A DNA stretch of 40,427 nucleotides from Sphingobacteriales bacterium. Its GTDB lineage: Bacteria; Bacteroidota; Bacteroidia; Chitinophagales; JADIYW01. Both the position numbers and the translations under genes were made by a program. The notes beneath the pieces are model-generated. The model was not told the DNA's origin, made no database searches, and saw only the letters and a list, made by a program, of their open reading frames with translations. Below are positions 36,099-40,427 of the stretch, one piece after another (the stretch's first letter is position 1; each line of letters begins with the position of its first letter). The stretch lies in NCBI GenBank assembly GCA_016721245.1, contig JADKIQ010000010.1, positions 1 to 40,427 on the forward strand, in the 5' to 3' direction.

Positions 36099-39000
36099 TT
36101 ATTTTTGATTAATGAATTAATTTCTATAATGCTGCTGTTAAGCTGTTTTATGGCTTCAATATAATTGCTTTGAATTTCAGTTGTTTGATTAATTAACATC
36201 GTCCATTCTAAATAATTAATGTTGCCGTTGTTGAATTGATTGTTTGCAGCAGTAAGTAATAAGCTACATTTTTTAATGCTTCGGTTTCGTAATACTGAAC
36301 ACTCAGCTTATTTTGCTATATTGACTTACTAATAATTGATATTGATTTTGCAATACCTGCTTTTCAATTTCTGCTTTATTTTTGTGATTTGACTGGCAAA
36401 CTTGTACGCATTAATCTTATGTTTTATAGATGTATTAAACAATGGAAACGAAAAGCCAAATTGTCCGTAAGTACCTAAGTTATTAGATTTGAAACGTGCG
36501 CTATTACGAAATGTCTGCAAATAAATACCACCAATTAACTCCGGCAGTTTCTTTGACTTCTCGCTGCTATTTTTGCATTGTTGATGTTTATTTCATGTTC
36601 TATCAATTTAATATGGTTGCGAAGCTGCAAAATTGGTATCTATATTTTCTGCTAAATCAATTTTGTAGTTGTTATAAAAGGAATAAAAGCCGTGTCTGTA
36701 TTTAACAGATAACTGAATTGAATTTGCAGTGTTTTATAATCGCTTTGCAATTCCTGTACCTGCGCTTTTATTTGACCTTTTTGATTTTCGGCGGTAGTTT
36801 TTTCTAAGATATTAGATTCACCACTATTGAAACGCAATGTTGCTTTATTTGCAAATTCAGAATACACCGTGTCAACTTTTAATAATAGTTTTTCTTTTTC
36901 ATTTAGATACACCATTTCATAAAATACAACAGATACTTGTTTGGCTAAGTCCTTTTTTTTTTGTAATGCTTCATTCCATTCACCCACTTTGGATTCTTCT
37001 ATTAAAAGCTGTTTCTGTTTTTTATAAACTGCTGGAAATTTAATGCTTTGTGAAATGCCAATTTTTGCATCAAAGAAGTTGCTGTTGATTTGTCCGAACT
37101 CTGCACCAATAGTAGTATTTGGAATATCGTAAGCGGTTTTAGTAAGTAACTTTAAATAAGCAGATTTTAGTTGCTCATTTTTTACTTTAAGATTATTGTT
37201 GTTTGCAATTTCAATCGCTTTGTCTAACGTGATTTTTTCCTGTGCATTTACTGTTTGGAATGATAAGAATAGCAACACAATTACAGCAGTTGAAGAAATA
37301 TTTGTTTTATCATTTCCTTTAGCTTTAATTCCTTTTTCAAAAAGTATATATAATACTGGTAAAACAAATAATGTAAGAAACGTTGCAATTAACAAACCAC
37401 CAATTACAACTGTAGCTAATGGACGTTGCACTTCTGCGCCATTGCCATTGCTTATTGCCATTGGTAAAAAGCCTAATGATGCAACAAATGCGGTCATTAA
37501 CACAGGTCTTAATCTTATTTTTGTTCCTTTTAAAACGATTTGTACTAAATCGGTTTCTCCAGCGTTTTTTAAACGGTTAAACTCTGAAATCAATACAATT
37601 CCATTTAACACCGATACACCAAATAACGCAATAAAGCCAATACCTGCGCTAATGCTAAAAGGCATACCTCGCAATGCTAAAAACAAGATACCACCAATGG
37701 CAGATAATGGAATAGCTGAATAAATTAGTAAACCTTGTCGCACCGAATTGAACGCTAAGAATAATAAAATAAAAATCAATAGTAATGCAATTGGAACTGC
37801 TATTGACAAGCGTTTTTGCAGCAACTAAGTTTTCAAATGCACCACCGTATTCAACATAATAACCTGATGGTAATTTTATTTGTTGCTCTACTTTTGTTTG
37901 TAATTCTTTTACAATGCTTTGTACATCTCTTTTGCCAACATTGAAGCCTATAGTAATTCTACGTTTTGCATCGTCACGTTGTATCTGATTTACACTTTCT
38001 TTTATTTCCACATCAGCTACTTGGTTTAATGGTATCTGAATGCCGTTTGGTGTTGGTATTAATAAATTTTGTACGTCTTCTAAATTTTGCCGTTGCTCAT
38101 TTCCTAAGCGCACCACCAAATTAAATCGCTTTTCATCTTCAAAAACCATACCTGCACTTTGACCTGCTAATGCAGTATTTACTACCTTATTAATGTCTTG
38201 AATATTTAAACCATATTGTGCTATTAATGGTCTTTTGTAATTAATAATTAATTGAGGCAATCCTGTAATTGGTTCTACATAAACGTCCTCTGCACCTTCA
38301 ACTTTTGTAGATATATTACCAATTACTTTTGCATACTTAGATAGTGTATCTAAATTCTCACCAAATAATTTACATACAACATCTTGTTTAGCACCAGTCA
38401 TTAATTCGTTAAAACGCATGGCAACTGGATATTGAAAACTAAAAGTAACACCTGGAATGTCATTCAATGCTTCTTTCATTTTATCTGCTAACTCGTTCCA
38501 AGATTTTGCAGAAGTCCACTCTGATTTATCTTTTAATATAATCATCATGTCACTTGCTTCCATTGGCATAGGGTCGGTTGGAATTTCGCCACTACCTGAT
38601 TTTCCAACAATTTTTTCTACTTCAGGAAATTTTGCTAATAAGATATGCGCTGATTTCATAATGGCTTCTGATGATGTGGTTAAGTTACTTCCTGTTAATA
38701 CTCTTGTTTCTACTGCAAAATCACCTTCAGGTAATTCAGGAATAAACTCACCACCTAATGTAGAAAAGATGAACAATGCTATTGCTAATAAACCAACAGA
38801 TGTTGCCACTATTGTTTTAGGAATTTCCAATACTTTGATTAATACTTTTTGATGTATTCTTTCTGCAAACTCCATTATCTTATCTGAAATATTTTTTTTG
38901 TGTGAGATGTTTTTACTTAAAAACAATGCCGACATCATCGGCACATAAGTAAGTGAAAGAATGAATGCACCTAACAAAGCAAAAGCAACGGTTTGAGCCA

Positions 39001-40319
39001 TTGGTATAAACATTTTACCTTCTATACTTTCTAATGTAAATATTGGCAGATAAACGGCTAAAATAATAAGTTCACCAAAGACCGCTGCATTTCGCATTCG
39101 AGTAGATGTTTTATATACGAGGTCGTCCATCTCAGTTTGTGTTACGCTGTTTTGATTTGATGTATGCAATTGAAACATACAGGCTTCTACAATAATTACT
39201 GCACCATCTACAATTAAGCCAAAATCTAAAGCACCTAAACTCATTAAGTTTCCGCTTACTTTAAAAATATTCATTAAAATGATGGCGAATAAAAGTGCTA
39301 GTGAAATTACAGATGCAACAATAAAACCTGCTCTAAAATTTCCTAAAAAAACACTAAAACCAAAATGACAATTAAAAGCACCTTCCAGTAAATTTTTGTA
39401 ACGGTTCCGATGGACTGTTTACCATTTTGTCCTGTCTAAAAGGTTCTAATTCAACGCCTTCAGGTAAGGTTTTCGTATTTGTATGATTCTTTCTTTTACT
39501 TCATCAATAACTCTACTGCTGTTGTCACCTTTTAACATCATTACAACAGCACCAGCAACTTCGCTTTCATCATTATAAGTAATTGCGCCGTATCGTGTTG
39601 CATTTCCAATTCTAACTTCTGCAACATCTTTTTATTAAAAGCGGTATTCCGTTGGTGGTATTTTTTACTACAATGTTTTCTATATCTTCTACATTCCCAA
39701 TCAATCCTTCTGCACGTATATATAACACCGTTGATTTTTTTTCGATATATGCGCCACCAGTATTTTCATTGTTTTTTTCTAAAGCAATAAATACATCATT
39801 CATAGTAATATGATGTGCATTTAGGTTATCGGCATCTACTGCAATTTCATACTGTTTAACCTTTCCACCAAAACTACTTACATCAGCAACACCTTTTACA
39901 TCTATTAATTGTCGTTTTACAATCCAATCCTGTATAGTACGTAATTCGGTGGCACTATATTTTGTTTCATATCCTTTTTTAGGTTTTAAAACATATTGAT
40001 AAATTTCAGCTAAACCTGTGGTAACAGGTGCTAATTCAGGTTTCACCAATTCAGCAGGTTTTTGAGATTTAACCAATTTTATTCTTTCTGTTACTTGTTG
40101 CCTTGCCCAGTAAATATCTACATCATCATCAAACACCACATCAGGCGCACCTAATGAGGGTGTAACAGTGATTACCTGTACCTGGTTATCTGTAATGTCA
40201 GGAACTGCATCAATAGGCAATTTTGTAATTTGGAAACTACCATAGCCAATAAGTGCTATAATAAATAATCCAACGATGAGTTTGTTCTTTATAGAGAACG
40301 CTATAATTTGATTTAGCAT
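36099..40319 (-). CDS. CzcA-CzcC fused heavy-metal RND efflux protein (frameshifted)
   Basis: ATG at 40319 starts MLNQIIAFSIKNKLIVGLFI. The CzcA part shows LPIDAVPDITDNQVQVITVT, YWARQQVTERIKLV, GALDFGLIVDGAVIIVEACM (TM4 with the metal-type acid), FFSTLGGEFIPELPEGDFAV (as FSTLGGEFIPELPEGD) and the last helices ATVVIGGLLIATFLTLFVLP. Immediately after, with no stop, an OEP protein follows: a signal-like helix IVLLFLSFQTVNAQEKITLD and LDKAIEIANNNNLKVKNEQL, then two coiled-hairpin halves, ending near INYLEW...MLINQTTEIQSNYIEAIKQ. The total of about 1400 residues agrees with a CzcA-CzcC fusion. Frameshifts near 39615, 39480-39330, 37820, 36655 and 36100-36500; the exact C-terminus is uncertain. Confidence 0.88.
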
Positions 40320-40427
40320 AATCGATCTGATTAATGTTTTTTGTCAATAAGAAAAAGTATTGTATTTATGATTGCAGAATTAATAAATCAATGCTGATAA
40401 TACATCGTAATCATAAATGAAATGAAG
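40320..40427. other. Right-edge sequence upstream of the metal operon
   Basis: The region before the CzcA start is AT-rich. On the minus strand a short frame FIYDYDVLSALIY ends at a TAA and might be the end of an upstream gene outside the window, but it is too short to call. No clear promoter is recognised. Confidence 0.3.

Noticed and set aside
36092..36199. N-terminal extension of the HupE-like protein
   Set aside because: The residues (TTEIQSNYIEAIKQ) are the end of the CzcC-like half; a lost stop or frameshift joins them, and HupE's own signal peptide begins at 36091.

Overview
The window is AT-rich chromosomal DNA from a member of the Bacteroidota, probably of the Chitinophagales/Saprospiria/Sphingobacteriales kind. 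The evidence is the lineage's -7 promoter element TAnnTTTG in front of several genes (often almost leaderless), Bacteroidota-type L35 and L20, families such as DUF3810 and DUF6943, and a CzcA-CzcC fused heavy-metal pump. Many genes carry single-base frameshifts, mostly in homopolymers, even in the essential rpmI and rplT. These are most simply draft-sequence errors. They are dense at 1-5.4 kb, 6.6-6.7 kb and 25.8-40.4 kb and rare in between, so most 'broken' genes here are probably intact in the organism.

Layout. 1-3340 (minus): 5' part of a very large secreted beta-helix/Ig-like adhesin running off the left edge. 3588-4055: remnant of a plus-strand secreted protein, then a terminator. 4138-5409 (plus): rpmI and rplT without infC, then a thioredoxin-like protein. 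5413-11582 (minus): a TetR/AcrA/AcrB/TolC multidrug efflux operon with a striking 9-bp-periodic candidate operator. 11672-14985 (minus): two tandem SRPBCC proteins, a DUF3810 metalloprotease-like membrane protein and an FtsX/LolE-type permease. 15075-18265: NamZ-type exo-muramidase, ferredoxin, LuxC-type acyl-CoA reductase, zinc-ribbon RDD protein. 18302-22027 (plus): a close-packed set of asparaginase-like protein, ATP-cone plus PD-(D/E)xK nuclease, AMP/thymidine phosphorylase and PRPP synthetase, which suggests nucleotide breakdown and salvage. 22037-24431 (minus): cysteine desulfurase and a membrane histidine kinase.

A tRNA-Val(TAC) at 24697-24774 marks a change in character. To its right lies accessory DNA: a 12-bp tandem repeat, a small HTH-like protein, a secreted SNase-type nuclease, a Bacteroidota-specific protein of unknown function, a run of micro-ORFs that repeat the DNA-binding arm motif of HU proteins, a DUF6943 protein, and about 1 kb of gene-free, TGGC-rich, repeat-bearing DNA.

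28683-40319 (all minus) is a metal and chromate resistance island. Read in the direction of transcription it holds a CzcA-CzcC fusion pump, HupE/UreJ-type membrane protein, small membrane protein, MFS exporter, CusB/CzcB adaptor, ChrB paralogue overlapping an AraC regulator, ChrB, ChrA chromate transporter, coiled-coil lipoprotein, and an exported Fe/Mn superoxide dismutase in the position of chrC. The pumps would remove metal or chromate and the dismutase would handle the accompanying oxidative stress.

The best candidates for something new are the HU-arm micro-ORF array (26.6-27.0 kb), the ATP-cone nuclease/phosphorylase/PRPP synthetase set (18.8-22.0 kb), and the gene-free block at 27.6-28.65 kb.
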